DNA from: Pandoraea fibrosis
GTDB lineage: Bacteria; Pseudomonadota; Gammaproteobacteria; Burkholderiales; Burkholderiaceae
Direction: 5' to 3'
NCBI RefSeq assembly: GCF_000807775.2
Contig: NZ_CP047385.1
Location: forward strand, 1 to 64,000
Length of the DNA stretch: 64,000 nucleotides
Part shown: positions 45,294-54,923 of the stretch, in pieces
Layout of the letters: each line of letters begins with the position of its first letter
Numbering within the stretch: the first letter of the stretch is position 1
Made by a program: the position numbers and the translations under genes
The notes under the pieces: model-generated
The model's input: only the letters and a program-made list of their open reading frames with translations
What the model was told of the DNA's origin: nothing
Database searches by the model: none

Positions 45294-46658
45294 TCACTGC
45301 GGCTTGCGCCAATCGCCGGCGCGCGGCTTGCGCAGACCGAGATGACTGCGCAACGTGCCGTCTTCGTATTCCTTACGGAACACGCCGCGCTTTTGCAGCT
45401 CGGGGATCACCAGACGCACGATGTCTTCGTAAGTGCCCGGCACATACGTCGCAGACAGGACGAAGCCGTCGCACGCCTTGTCGAACCACTCGATCATTTG
45501 TTCCGCCACCTGTGCGCCGGTGCCGACGAAGCATGGACCGTCGCGCAACGTACCGCGACCGGAGGCCTCGACGAAATCGCGTACGGACGGATTCTTCTTG
45601 CCGCTGACCTGCACCACTTTGTCGCGCAGGCTCTGCCACGACACGGCGGCTAGTTCTTCGTCGGTGAAAGGTTGATCGTAAGGACGCCCCGCGAAGTCGA
45701 TGTTGAGCGTCTCACCGATCATCGTCAGGCCGTCGATCGGGCGCGAGAGCGACGCGATGAGGTCGTGCTTTTCGCGGGCATCGGCTTCGGTGTCACCCAC
45801 GATGATCTTCACTTCGGCGCAGATCTTGATCGACGCCGGATCGCGGCCGGCCGCTGCCGCTCCCGCTTTCAACGCCTGATACTGCTTGATGCCATTCTCG
45901 AGCGTCGGGTACTTGGCAAAGACGACTTCGGCCCAGCGCGCCGCGAAGGCCAGCCCCCGACCGCTCTGTCCGGCCTGAAGAATCACGGGGTGACCCTGCG
46001 CCGAGCGCGGTACCGTGAGGGGGCCGCGAGATTTGAAGAAGCGGCCCTCATGGTCGAGCCGCGTCACCATCGACGGATCGGCGAAATAGCTTTCCTGCTT
46101 GTCGGCCACGATGGCGCCCTCGCGCCACGTACTCCAGTGACCCATCACGACTTCCATGAACTCGTCGGCGCGGTCGTAGCGGGTGTCGTGTTCCAGGTGT
46201 TCGTCCGCGCCAAAGTTCGCCGCCTCCGAGTCGTTCATCGACGTGACGACGTTCCAGGCGACGCGGCCCTTGGTCATCAGATCGAGCGTCGCGAACAAGC
46301 GCGCCACATGGTACGGCTCGTAGTAAGTCGTCGAGTAGGTGGCTCCCAGCCCGAGGCGTGATGTCACCATACCCATCGCCATGAGTACGGATGTCGGTTC
46401 CAGCTTGATGGCGCGCACGCCGTGGCGAACGGTTTCGTGATGGTTGTTGCCGTAGATGTCGGGCATGGCGAGGCGGTCGTCGAAAAATGCCATGTCGAAC
46501 TTGCCTTCTTCGAGCGTGCGGGCAATGCGCTGGTAGTACTCGGGAGACAGATAGTCCGTCATGCTCGACGGGTGCCGCCACGAGCCCGCGTAGTTGCTGC
46601 AATTCTGCGCCTGGAGGAAGGCGACCAGCGCCATTTGCCGCGGTGTTGCTGAAGTCAT
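45294..46658 (-). CDS. LLM-class flavin-dependent monooxygenase (NtaA/SnaA/DszA type)
   Basis: The 454-residue protein is a bacterial-luciferase-like monooxygenase of the nitrilotriacetate/EDTA/DszA subgroup. It shows EGKFDMAFFDDRLAMPDIYG, VMAMGMVTSRLGLGATYSTT, GRVAWNVVTSMNDSEAANFG and VILQAGQSGRGLAFAARWAE. It uses reduced FMN and oxygen to cleave C-N or C-S bonds or to hydroxylate. The flavin reductase and RibB downstream would supply the cofactor. The first gene of the minus-strand cluster, it shares a 334-bp divergent promoter region (46659-46992) with the amidohydrolase gene. The substrate is not known. Confidence 0.92.
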   Translation of the reverse strand: MTSATPRQMALVAFLQAQNCSNYAGSWRHPSSMTDYLSPEYYQRIARTLEEGKFDMAFFDDRLAMPDIYGNNHHETVRHGVRAIKLEPTSVLMAMGMVTSRLGLGATYSTTYYEPYHVARLFATLDLMTKGRVAWNVVTSMNDSEAANFGADEHLEHDTRYDRADEFMEVVMGHWSTWREGAIVADKQESYFADPSMVTRLDHEGRFFKSRGPLTVPRSAQGHPVILQAGQSGRGLAFAARWAEVVFAKYPTLENGIKQYQALKAGAAAAGRDPASIKICAEVKIIVGDTEADAREKHDLIASLSRPIDGLTMIGETLNIDFAGRPYDQPFTDEELAAVSWQSLRDKVVQVSGKKNPSVRDFVEASGRGTLRDGPCFVGTGAQVAEQMIEWFDKACDGFVLSATYVPGTYEDIVRLVIPELQKRGVFRKEYEDGTLRSHLGLRKPRAGDWRKPQ

Positions 46659-46992
46659 GATGTCGTTGTCCTCGTGTGGAATTGGGTGGTGCGTTTCACG
46701 AGAGCAACGTTATTACCGGCGGACACCGAGCACAATTTAGACAGTCCGATAGATCTATAGGCATATCGAATGAATCGGGGACTCCGAGTGCGTCACGGAT
46801 GCGTTTATGCTTGTTGCCAAGCCAGATTCGCTTCGATTCGCCCCGGCCGGCAGCGTGCCGCGCGACGCCCGCGAATGAATCCGCCACCGGATCGGGCATT
46901 CATTCGCTGCACGGATAGATTCGACATATCGCCCCGGAACGAGGTGCGGCGAATGCGAAATCCACGGCTACCATCTTCGGAGGAGACATTTC
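46659..46992. promoter_or_regulatory. Divergent promoter region
   Basis: The region holds no convincing gene and separates two divergent catabolic operons. GGAGGAG lies 7 nt before the GTG start at 46993. An AT-richer stretch around 46735-46775 (GATAGATCTATAGGCATATCG) is the likely promoter and operator core; GATAGATCTATAGG contains a palindrome ATAGATCTAT. Confidence 0.5.
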
Positions 46993-48060
46993 GTGAACGC
47001 TTCAACCCAAGCTGCCGTCCAGCACGATCCGCCCCTGGTCCAGACACGTCACCCGAGCGCTGAGTGGCTTGCACGCGCGCCCGAGCCGACGCTGGACCCG
47101 ACGCGCCGGATCATCGATCCGCATCATCACTTCTCACATCACTGGGGCGGTTTCGGGCTCGACGACCTTCTGCGCGACACCGGCGCGGGCCACAACGTCG
47201 AAGGCACCGTCTATGTTCAGTGTGGCTGGGAGTACCGGACGTCGGGCGAAGCGCGATGGATGCCGCTCGGCGAGACCGAAGCCGTGGTGGCTTGCGCCGA
47301 AGCGGCGCAGGCGCGCGGCGCGAAGACCGACGTGGCGGCCGGCATCGTCGGCTACGCCGATCTGCTCGAAGGCGATGCCATAGAAGACGTGCTCGTCGCG
47401 CAAATCGAGGCCGGCAAGGGCCGTTTTCGCGGAATTCGCTGCTCGGCCGCGCGCCATGACGCGTTCAAACACGGCGTGTTGCCGCGTCCGCCGGCCGGGC
47501 TTTTCGCCGACGGTGGATTCCGCGCAGGTGTGCGCCGGCTGGCGAAGCTTGGGCTTTCATTCGATGCCTGGGTGTATCACACGCAGCTACAGGAAGTGAT
47601 CGATCTTGCACGTGCCGCACCGGACACGATCATCGTCCTCGACCACATTGGCGGGTTGCTTGGCGTCGGCCCCTACGCCGGCCGGCAGCAGGTGGCCTTC
47701 GACGAGTGGTTGTCGTTGCTGGCGCCGCTTGCTGCATGCCCGAATGTCGTCGTGAAGATCGGTGGGTATGGCACAGCCGTGTACGGCTTCGACTTCATCA
47801 GTCAGCCCGAGCCGCCGTCGTCGCTCACGCTCGCCAACGCGTGGCGTCCATCCGTGGATGCGGTGATCTCGGCGTTCGGCGCGCAGCGCTGCATGTTCGA
47901 GAGCAACTTCCCGGTCGATCGTGCATCGGCCAGTTACGCGACGGTGTGGAACGCGTTCAAGCGTCTCGCCGCCAACGCGAGCGAGAGGGAGAAGCACGAT
48001 CTTTTCTACGGCACGGCCGCCCGGATTTACCAGATCGGCGACGCTGCTCGCGGCATCTGA
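46993..48060 (+). CDS. Amidohydrolase-2 family hydrolase
   Basis: The 355-residue TIM-barrel hydrolase has the metal-binding IIDPHHHF motif near residue 38, a central lysine/histidine region, LDHIGGLLG near 215 and a terminal FESNFPVD. It resembles lactone- or dicarboxylate-hydrolysing relatives of LigI and 4-oxalomesaconate hydratase. The GTG start has a strong GGAGG site. It heads a plus-strand operon with the MmgE/PrpD gene. Confidence 0.88.
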   Translation: MNASTQAAVQHDPPLVQTRHPSAEWLARAPEPTLDPTRRIIDPHHHFSHHWGGFGLDDLLRDTGAGHNVEGTVYVQCGWEYRTSGEARWMPLGETEAVVACAEAAQARGAKTDVAAGIVGYADLLEGDAIEDVLVAQIEAGKGRFRGIRCSAARHDAFKHGVLPRPPAGLFADGGFRAGVRRLAKLGLSFDAWVYHTQLQEVIDLARAAPDTIIVLDHIGGLLGVGPYAGRQQVAFDEWLSLLAPLAACPNVVVKIGGYGTAVYGFDFISQPEPPSSLTLANAWRPSVDAVISAFGAQRCMFESNFPVDRASASYATVWNAFKRLAANASEREKHDLFYGTAARIYQIGDAARGI

Positions 48061-48180
48061 GCGATGCGAAGGCGCGCCGCGCGCAACCACACGAATCGAA
48101 TACGCCTTGAACACAACACCGATTTAGCCCTGACGTCGTGCGTCGTGGCCGAATCGATCTCGCCTGCAAAGAGACACACC

Positions 48181-49584
48181 ATGCACAGCAATTCCTTACT
48201 ACGTCAGCCCTCGGCAAATATCGCCCAATGCCTATCGACGTTCGCCGTCGATCTGAATGTCGGGACGTTGCCCGAGAGCGTCTGGAACAAGTCCGTTCAT
48301 CACATCGTCGATGCCATCGGACTCGCTTTCGCTTCGCACCATTTTCCGTTTGCCGCCCCGGGGCTGCGGGGCATCCGCGCGGCTGCCGGAAGTGGTGAGG
48401 CGACGGTGATCGGAAGCGATGCGCGTCTGGCACCGCGCGATGCCGCGTTGGCTAACGGATACCTCATTCACGGCCTGGACTTCGACGACACACATCCGGC
48501 GAGTATTGTGCATCCGTCGGTGGCCTGTTTGCCCACGGCACTGGCGTTGGCCGAGGCGACCAACGCGACCTGGGGTGAATTGATCGCAGCCTATGTTGCG
48601 GGCATGGAGACGGCGATTCGCCTGGGACGTGCAGTGAAGGGCGGTTTCCATCACGTCGGCTTCCACGCCACCGGTATCGTGTCGCACTTCAGCTCAGCGG
48701 TCGTCGCGGGCAAGCTGCTCGGTCTGACGGCCGATCAGATCACCTGCGCGCAAGGCATCGCCGCCAGCACGGCGTCGGGCGTACAGGTGTTCCTCGAAGA
48801 TGGCGCGTGGACCAAGCGGATGCACCCCGGGTGGGGCGCACTCGCGGGCATCACGGCGGCGTACATGGCGCAGGCGGGATTCGCCGGCCCGAAGCGGCCA
48901 TATGAGGGGCGGTTCGGCCTGATTGACACGCACTTGCAGGAACTGGCCGGTCAAGTCGATGCGGACTCCGCCATCGACGGGCTCGGCACGACGTGGACGA
49001 TGCTCGACACGTCGATTAAGCCGTTCCCGGTGTGCCATTTCATTCACGGCTGTGCCGAAGCTGCGCTGCAACTGCGCCGGGAACTGGGGCCCGACGCGAA
49101 GATCGAGCGCATCGTGTGCGAGTTGCCGGAGGCGACGCTGCCGATCGTGGCGGAGCCAGCCAGCGCCAAGATCGTGCCGAAGAGCGACTACGAGGGAAAA
49201 TTCAGCGCACAGTTCGTCGTCGCAGCTTGCTTTGCGCGCAATCGATTCACGCTGGGCGAACTCGACGACAACAGCCTGCGCGATCCGGAAATTCTGTCGC
49301 TCGCAGCGAAGACTGAATGCGTGAAGGAGGTCGATTCCAGATTCCCGACATACTTCTCCGGCGCGGTGACGGTGACGCTCGCGGACGGCCGGACGCTGCG
49401 TGCACATGTGCCGATGAATCTCGGCAGCGGCGCGCGTGCACTGTCACTCGCTGAAATCCAGGAGAAGTTCCGTGGCAACGCCGGACTGACGCTGTCGGAT
49501 ACCCGCGCGAGCGCTGTGCTCGACGCGTTGCTCTCGGCCGGACCTGACACGCCGGTGCGCGACGTGACGCGTGTGCTCGGCTGA
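48181..49584 (+). CDS. MmgE/PrpD-family protein
   Basis: The protein of about 467 residues belongs to the MmgE/PrpD family, which includes 2-methylcitrate dehydratase and cis-aconitate decarboxylase. Typical segments are LIHGLDFDDTHPASIVHPSV, KGGFHHVGFHATG and FPVCHFIHGCAEAA. It probably dehydrates or decarboxylates an intermediate of the clustered pathway. ATG at 48181 is preceded by AAAGAG. A terminator hairpin follows. It is not accompanied by prpB or prpC, so it is not the propionate operon copy. Confidence 0.88.
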   Translation: MHSNSLLRQPSANIAQCLSTFAVDLNVGTLPESVWNKSVHHIVDAIGLAFASHHFPFAAPGLRGIRAAAGSGEATVIGSDARLAPRDAALANGYLIHGLDFDDTHPASIVHPSVACLPTALALAEATNATWGELIAAYVAGMETAIRLGRAVKGGFHHVGFHATGIVSHFSSAVVAGKLLGLTADQITCAQGIAASTASGVQVFLEDGAWTKRMHPGWGALAGITAAYMAQAGFAGPKRPYEGRFGLIDTHLQELAGQVDADSAIDGLGTTWTMLDTSIKPFPVCHFIHGCAEAALQLRRELGPDAKIERIVCELPEATLPIVAEPASAKIVPKSDYEGKFSAQFVVAACFARNRFTLGELDDNSLRDPEILSLAAKTECVKEVDSRFPTYFSGAVTVTLADGRTLRAHVPMNLGSGARALSLAEIQEKFRGNAGLTLSDTRASAVLDALLSAGPDTPVRDVTRVLG

Positions 49585-49634
49585 CATCGTCACGTAAGAC
49601 GTTGTGTCGTATGGACGCCGCGGCGCAACACCTT

Positions 49635-49672
49635 GAGGCTCGGTCATCCTGCATGCCGAGCCTCTCGTCTTT
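49635..49672 (+). terminator. Terminator after the MmgE/PrpD gene
   Basis: The 9-bp stem GAGGCTCGG / CCGAGCCTC has a 12-nt loop and is followed by TCGTCTTT. Confidence 0.65.
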
Positions 49673-49792
49673 GGCTTGCGGCCGCGTGAAATTCGATGGG
49701 CTGCCGCGCTGCTATAGAATCTTCCGTCATCGTCGGTTTGCATTACCCGTCGAGCACGTTGCACATTCATTGGAGATCACAGGCGAAACGTC

Positions 49793-50695
49793 ATGGACAT
49801 GCGACATCTGCGCTCCTTCGTTGCTGTTGCGGAGGAGCTGAGCTTCAGCCGCGCAGCGGAGCGGCTTCACATTTCGCAGCCGCCGCTTACGCAGCACATC
49901 AAGGCGCTCGAAGCGGAGATGGGCGTGCAGTTGTTCGCGCGCACGAAGCGTGAGGTCAGGCTGACGGACGCCGGCGTGGTGTTCCTGCGCGAGAGCCGGT
50001 TGCTGCTCGATCAGTTGCGCACGGCAGTCAATGCGACGATACGTACTGCGAAGAGCGACGCTGGCACGTTACGTGTGGGTGTCGCGACGGCGGCATTGTT
50101 CGGCGTGATGCCGACGTTTCTCTCGCTGATGCGCGAAGCGTTTCCGCATGTCGTGATCTCGGTCAACGACATGCAGTCCCAGGATCAGGTGGTGGCTGTC
50201 GCGCAGGGGGCACTCGATCTCGGCATCGTTCATGTGCGCCCGGATCGCATGAAGCTCAGTCACGCACCGATCTTCAGCGAGTCGCTCGTGGCCGTCGTGC
50301 CCGAGCATCACTGGCTCGCGAGCAAGCCGGACTTCACGCTTGCCGATATGGCCAGCGAGCCCATGGTAGGGCTCTCGCGCGAGCACGGCCCCGCCATCTT
50401 CGATGCCATCGTGGCGTGCTGTCATCGGGCGGGCTTTAGTCCGGAAATGCAACATAGCGCGCGCAATCCGTTGACTATTTTCCAGATGGTGCGCCTGGGG
50501 TTCGGGGTGTCGCTCGTGCCTCGTGCATATGCACACAGTGCATTCCCGGGCGTGCGATTTCGCGAGATGCCGACGACGGCCGGCAGTGTGCGCATGGAAG
50601 CGATTTGGAGCGAGCGTCATGCGTCTGCGCTCACGCACAAGATTGTCACGACGATACTGCCGCGATTGGCGGGTGTGCCGTTCGAGGAGGCGTGA
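49793..50695 (+). CDS. LysR-family transcriptional regulator
   Basis: The 300-residue protein has a BenM/CatM-like LysR N-terminus (MDMRHLRSFVAVAEELSFSR, then LHISQPPLTQHIKALE) and an effector domain. It follows the MmgE/PrpD gene and converges on the dehydrogenase pair at 50753-53222. It is the likely regulator of the surrounding catabolic genes. BenM-type relatives respond to muconate or similar acids, but that is only suggestive. Confidence 0.93.
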   Translation: MDMRHLRSFVAVAEELSFSRAAERLHISQPPLTQHIKALEAEMGVQLFARTKREVRLTDAGVVFLRESRLLLDQLRTAVNATIRTAKSDAGTLRVGVATAALFGVMPTFLSLMREAFPHVVISVNDMQSQDQVVAVAQGALDLGIVHVRPDRMKLSHAPIFSESLVAVVPEHHWLASKPDFTLADMASEPMVGLSREHGPAIFDAIVACCHRAGFSPEMQHSARNPLTIFQMVRLGFGVSLVPRAYAHSAFPGVRFREMPTTAGSVRMEAIWSERHASALTHKIVTTILPRLAGVPFEEA

Positions 50696-50752
50696 GCGGG
50701 CCGCGCGATCGGTTCGTGCGGCCCGTGTCGGACGATGTGGCGATTCAGGAGA

Positions 50753-51655
50753 TCATGCCGACTTTTCCCCTTTACCGCTGGCCCGACCGTCGACGATCTG
50801 CACGATCGCAGGGTGGTAGTTCTGACCGAAGCCGGCTTCACGCGCTTCGCACATCAGGTCGTAAGTGTATTGCGCGATGTGTGGTTTGAAGTCGCCTTGC
50901 TTGGCCAGATTCAGCGCAAGGCTCGCGTCCTTGATCGCATACACGAGCGGAAACACTTTCTCCGGGAACGTGTCGGCTGCGAGCGACTTCATGCCGTGGT
51001 TGCGCAGCACAAAGCTGTCGGCCGATCCCTTCGACAGCAGATCGAACAGTACCTGACCGTCCAGCCCGGCACGACGCCCGATCGTGATGATTTCCGACAG
51101 CGCATTCACTGTCATGAAGACCATCATGTTGTTGAGGATCTTCACCATCTGGCCGGCGCCGACGTCACCGCAATGCAAAACGTCGCTGCCCATGCATTCA
51201 AGCAGCGGGCGGACGGATTCGAACAGCGCGACGCTGCTGCCTACTGTGATGAGCAGCGTTCCCTTAACGGCGGCCTCGGCGGTCCGTGCGACGGGCGCGT
51301 CAATGTAGGCGATACCGTCGCTGGCGAGCGACTCGGCCAGCGCGCGGGTTCGCGTCACGTCGCTCGTGCTCATGTCGACGATCAAACGAAGCTTGCCGCC
51401 GGCGCTGCGCAGTTCCGCGCACACCGCTTCGACCTGATCGATCGACGGCAGCGAGAGAAACGCGATGTCGGTGGCCTGTGCAAGCGAGGCGATGCTACTG
51501 TGCGCTGTGGCACCTGCTTCGACGAGTTTGCCGAGGGCCTCCTTCGAAGTATCGAACACATGCACCGGGTGGCCGGATTTGCGCGTGAGATTGGCGCACA
51601 TAGGGCCGCCCATCACGCCGAGGCCGATGAAGCCGATTGTTTGCGTAGTAGCCAA
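50753..51655 (-). CDS. 3-hydroxyisobutyrate-dehydrogenase-like NAD(P) oxidoreductase
   Basis: The 300-residue beta-hydroxyacid dehydrogenase has the N-terminal GFIGLGVMGGPM dinucleotide loop and the catalytic-lysine region GAGQMVKILNNMM near residue 165. I chose a TTG start at 51655 because AGGAG lies 7 nt before it and the nucleotide-binding motif follows at once. It lies 88 bp after the aldehyde dehydrogenase on the same strand, the usual pairing for oxidising a hydroxyacid to a semialdehyde and then to an acid. Confidence 0.9.
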   Translation of the reverse strand: MATTQTIGFIGLGVMGGPMCANLTRKSGHPVHVFDTSKEALGKLVEAGATAHSSIASLAQATDIAFLSLPSIDQVEAVCAELRSAGGKLRLIVDMSTSDVTRTRALAESLASDGIAYIDAPVARTAEAAVKGTLLITVGSSVALFESVRPLLECMGSDVLHCGDVGAGQMVKILNNMMVFMTVNALSEIITIGRRAGLDGQVLFDLLSKGSADSFVLRNHGMKSLAADTFPEKVFPLVYAIKDASLALNLAKQGDFKPHIAQYTYDLMCEAREAGFGQNYHPAIVQIVDGRASGKGEKSA

Positions 51656-51743
51656 GGTTGTCTCCTGAATGTCGTTATTGGGGTTCGCGTTGACGACAAG
51701 GTCGCGAGGTGCGCCGTTGGCGAGTCGCGGCCTTTCCGAATCG

Positions 51744-53222
51744 CTACGTGCGGATCGCAAACGGATCTCGAACGGCGTCGGAGTAATCGATCATGACGTT
51801 CTTGGTTGTCATGTATTCGTGCAGACCGGCTTCGCCGCGCTCGCGCCCGATCCCCGATTCCTTGAAGCCGCCGAAGGGGGCTTGCGCCGCGAGTGCGCGA
51901 TATGTGTTGACCCACACGCTACCGGCCTGAATCGCTTTCGAAACGCGCATGACCCGCGAGATGTCGCGCGACCAGATGCCAGCGGCCAAGCCGTAGCGCG
52001 TGTCGTTGGCGATCGCGATGGCCTCGGCTTCCGTGTCGAACGGAATGATGGCCAGCACCGGCCCGAAGATCTCTTCCTGAGCCAGTTCGCTGCGGTTGTC
52101 GACATCGGCGAAGATCGTCGGCTCGATGAAGTACCCTTGATCGAGGCCGGGTCCAGTGGCGCGCCTTCCGCCGCAAATGAGGCGTCCGCCAGCCTCTTTC
52201 GCAGCTTCGATGGCGGCGAGGATGCGTCGGTATTGCGGCTCGTTGGCGACGGCACCCATCTCCGTTGCCGAATCGAGCGGATCGCCCATACGGATGGAAC
52301 TCGCCCGCGTGGCTAGCCGGTCGATCACCTGATCGTAGACATTTCGCTGCACCACGAGGCGCGAGCCGGCCACGCATGTCTGCCCGGTGGCGCCGAAAAT
52401 GCCGGCGAGAGCGCCCACGACGGCCTTATCGAGATCTGCGTCGTCAAAAATGATGTTCGGCGATTTGCCGCCGAGTTCGAGCTTGACCGGGATCAGGCGG
52501 CGACCGGCGGCGGCGGCGATATGCCGGCCGACGTTAGGGCTGCCGGTGAAACTCACGAGCGATACGCCTGGGTCGTCGACCAGGGCGCGGCCGGTTTCCG
52601 CTCCGCCGGTCACGACGTTGAAGACACCGGGTGGGAAGCCGGCTTCTTCGACCAGTGAGGCGAATTCGAGCGTCGATGCGGAGGCGTGCTCGGACGGTTT
52701 CACAACGACGCAGTTGCCGGCCGCGAGCGCTGGAGCCAGTTTGTTGGCGAGCAGCGAGAGCGGGGAGTTCCAGGCGGTGATCACCCCGACGACGCCGTAC
52801 GGTTCGAGCGAGAGGTAGTCGAGAGTGTTCGGTTGATCGAGCGGGAGGTGCTGGCCAAGCAGCTTGTCGGCGTAGCCTGCGAAGTAGCGCAGGTTGCGCG
52901 CTACCCAGAGCATCTGCGGGCGCGTCTCGCGCACGATCTTGCCGTTGTCCGTGCTCTCGATGGTGGAAAGACGGTCAGCGTTCGCTTCGACCAATGCCGC
53001 AAGCTTATGCATCAGACCGGCCCGCAGGACACCGGGGGTGTTGCACCAGCCTTCGTGGAAGGCTCGGTTGGCCGCGGCGACCGCGCGCGACACGTCGGCT
53101 GCACTACCGTCGGGTATTTCAGCCCACACAGCGCCGGTGTAGGGATTGACGCTCGGTAGCGTCCGACCACCCGTCGCCTCGACCGGGCGGCCATCAATAT
53201 AGAGCTGGTATCGCTTGACCAC
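51744..53222 (-). CDS. Aldehyde dehydrogenase
   Basis: The 492-residue NAD(P)-dependent aldehyde dehydrogenase shows LELGGKSPNIIF with the general-base Glu near residue 252 and GQTCVAGSR with the nucleophile Cys near 281. The SFTGSPNVGRHI loop is also present. AGGAG precedes the ATG. It is first in a two-gene operon with the hydroxyacid dehydrogenase. The substrate aldehyde is unknown. Confidence 0.95.
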   Translation of the reverse strand: MVKRYQLYIDGRPVEATGGRTLPSVNPYTGAVWAEIPDGSAADVSRAVAAANRAFHEGWCNTPGVLRAGLMHKLAALVEANADRLSTIESTDNGKIVRETRPQMLWVARNLRYFAGYADKLLGQHLPLDQPNTLDYLSLEPYGVVGVITAWNSPLSLLANKLAPALAAGNCVVVKPSEHASASTLEFASLVEEAGFPPGVFNVVTGGAETGRALVDDPGVSLVSFTGSPNVGRHIAAAAGRRLIPVKLELGGKSPNIIFDDADLDKAVVGALAGIFGATGQTCVAGSRLVVQRNVYDQVIDRLATRASSIRMGDPLDSATEMGAVANEPQYRRILAAIEAAKEAGGRLICGGRRATGPGLDQGYFIEPTIFADVDNRSELAQEEIFGPVLAIIPFDTEAEAIAIANDTRYGLAAGIWSRDISRVMRVSKAIQAGSVWVNTYRALAAQAPFGGFKESGIGRERGEAGLHEYMTTKNVMIDYSDAVRDPFAIRT

Positions 53223-53385
53223 ATCGTCTCCTGTCTTCTTATGAGGATTACCCGCTTACGTGCCGCACTCCGTGCAACACGCCAATGCAGGGCATCTTCA
53301 AACGAAGCCGCGCAAGCGTCCAATATCGATTTCGAAGTTCTGTTATTTGGGGGGCGGGGGTAGGAGAAAATCTGGTGCTTGGTGA

Positions 53386-53408
53386 CGTGTCCCCTTTTCG
53401 GGGACATG
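53386..53408. terminator. Hairpin between the aldehyde dehydrogenase and protease genes
   Basis: The stem GTGTCCCC / GGGGACAT has a 5-nt loop TTTTC and lies 4 bp beyond the protease stop. It is probably that gene's terminator on the minus strand, although no T-run follows. Confidence 0.45.
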
Positions 53409-53412
53409 TCAT

Positions 53413-54741
53413 TTACCGCGAAGACACCGGCCCGGATGTCTCTTGCGTATTGCTTTGCGTCATCGCACGGGGTGCGACGACGCGCTGCCCGCCGGGCATC
53501 GCCGTCAGCTCGATGGTCTCATTGATCTGCGTGAAGGTGCTCATGCTGGAGACACGCATCTTGATCACCCTGTTGAGTTGCGGTGAGTACCAGATCGTCG
53601 CGTCGTAGGGCGTCGATTGCATCGAGCGACCCTGGTTGCGCGTCGCCACTTCGAGCAATGCGCCGTGGTATTCAACGCGTAGCACATCGAATGTTCCTGC
53701 CGGCGTGACGAGCGATTCCTGCGAGGCTACGCGTGCGTTGAGGTTCAGCGAGCGGCCCTGCGTGCCCAACGAGGTATAGCTCATGGTCCAGGCCTGTCCC
53801 GGCTTGGCGCCCTCGCGAACCCAGCCGCCAGCGGGCATCGAATTGTCGATTTCGCCGAGCTGAGGTTGCGACATCTCGATCAACTTGCCGTCCGCCAGCT
53901 CCACACGAGCGCCGTTGTTGTAGAACAGCTTGTCGCCGTCAATACGATCCACGACCATCGCAACGCGACTCTTTACGCCGGTAAATCCATCGGTAATCGT
54001 GTACTCCCACCGTGCCCCGAGGGTACCTGCCGCCGCCTCCCGGGCCTGGGCAACCTGCTTTGCGGCGGCGGCGTGCGAATCGGCGGTCTCGCGCGCCGCA
54101 ATGGCTGCGCGACTGCGCGACGGCAACTCGTCGATGAAGTTCGCCGGAATGGCGTAGTTCAGGTTCTGATTCAGATGGCGGGCGTCTTCAAGCACGGCCG
54201 TGGTCAGGCCGATCAAACGGCCTTCGGTGTCGAACAATCCGCCACCGCTCGATCCCGGCGAGACCGGCGCGGAGGTTTGGATCAATGAAATGCGTTCGTC
54301 CGTATCCAGATGCAACGACGAGATGATGCCGTCGGCCAACGAGAGTTCCTGACCGCTCGGGCTGCCAAGCGTGTAGACCTTCTGCCCGACACGCAGCGTG
54401 TTCATAGGCGCGCGCGCGACGGGGGGCGCGGTCATTTCATCGACCCGCAGTTGGCACAGATCCCGTGCCGGATCTACCAGTTCCAGCGCGGCGCGATGAC
54501 TCGTGTTACGTCGCTGCACGACCACGCGCGACGCTTTACGCAGGACATGACAATTCGTCGCGAGACGCTGCGGCGCGACAACAACGGCACTGCCTTGTGA
54601 CAGACGCTTGCCGTCGCGGTCGTATGTGATGACGACCCACACGCTAGGTGAGGCCTTTTCGTAGAGTTTTTCGGCGTCCAGGGCAAGTGCCGGGACACAG
54701 AAGGTCGCGGCCAGCGCTGTGGCCAGAAGACGTTTGAGCAT
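53413..54741 (-). CDS. Exported trypsin-like serine protease (S1C type)
   Basis: The protein of about 442 residues starts MLKRLLATALAATFCVPALA, a clear signal peptide. The protease domain shows the triad in order: His in ATNCHVLRK, Asp in ARDLCQLRV and Ser in GSSGGGLFD. A second, beta-rich domain of 200 residues replaces the PDZ domains of DegP. An upstream extension to 54963 lacks signal character and was rejected. It is divergent from the lipoprotein genes at 54924, with which it may share a promoter region. It probably acts in the periplasm. Confidence 0.85.
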   Translation of the reverse strand: MLKRLLATALAATFCVPALALDAEKLYEKASPSVWVVITYDRDGKRLSQGSAVVVAPQRLATNCHVLRKASRVVVQRRNTSHRAALELVDPARDLCQLRVDEMTAPPVARAPMNTLRVGQKVYTLGSPSGQELSLADGIISSLHLDTDERISLIQTSAPVSPGSSGGGLFDTEGRLIGLTTAVLEDARHLNQNLNYAIPANFIDELPSRSRAAIAARETADSHAAAAKQVAQAREAAAGTLGARWEYTITDGFTGVKSRVAMVVDRIDGDKLFYNNGARVELADGKLIEMSQPQLGEIDNSMPAGGWVREGAKPGQAWTMSYTSLGTQGRSLNLNARVASQESLVTPAGTFDVLRVEYHGALLEVATRNQGRSMQSTPYDATIWYSPQLNRVIKMRVSSMSTFTQINETIELTAMPGGQRVVAPRAMTQSNTQETSGPVSSR

Positions 54742-54923
54742 GTGCGAAAAGCGCCGTGCGAAGCGCCGGCCCCCATTTTTTGATTTGTATCGCTCCTTCG
54801 CGCCTTCGTCGTCAATCCTGCGGCGATGGCGTCCGATTCGCGAGAGTGTACCCAAAGCTTGGGCACCCTGCAAAAGCTCGGATTCCTGTATGCTATTTCG
54901 CACAAAAACAAGACGTCCGGAAA

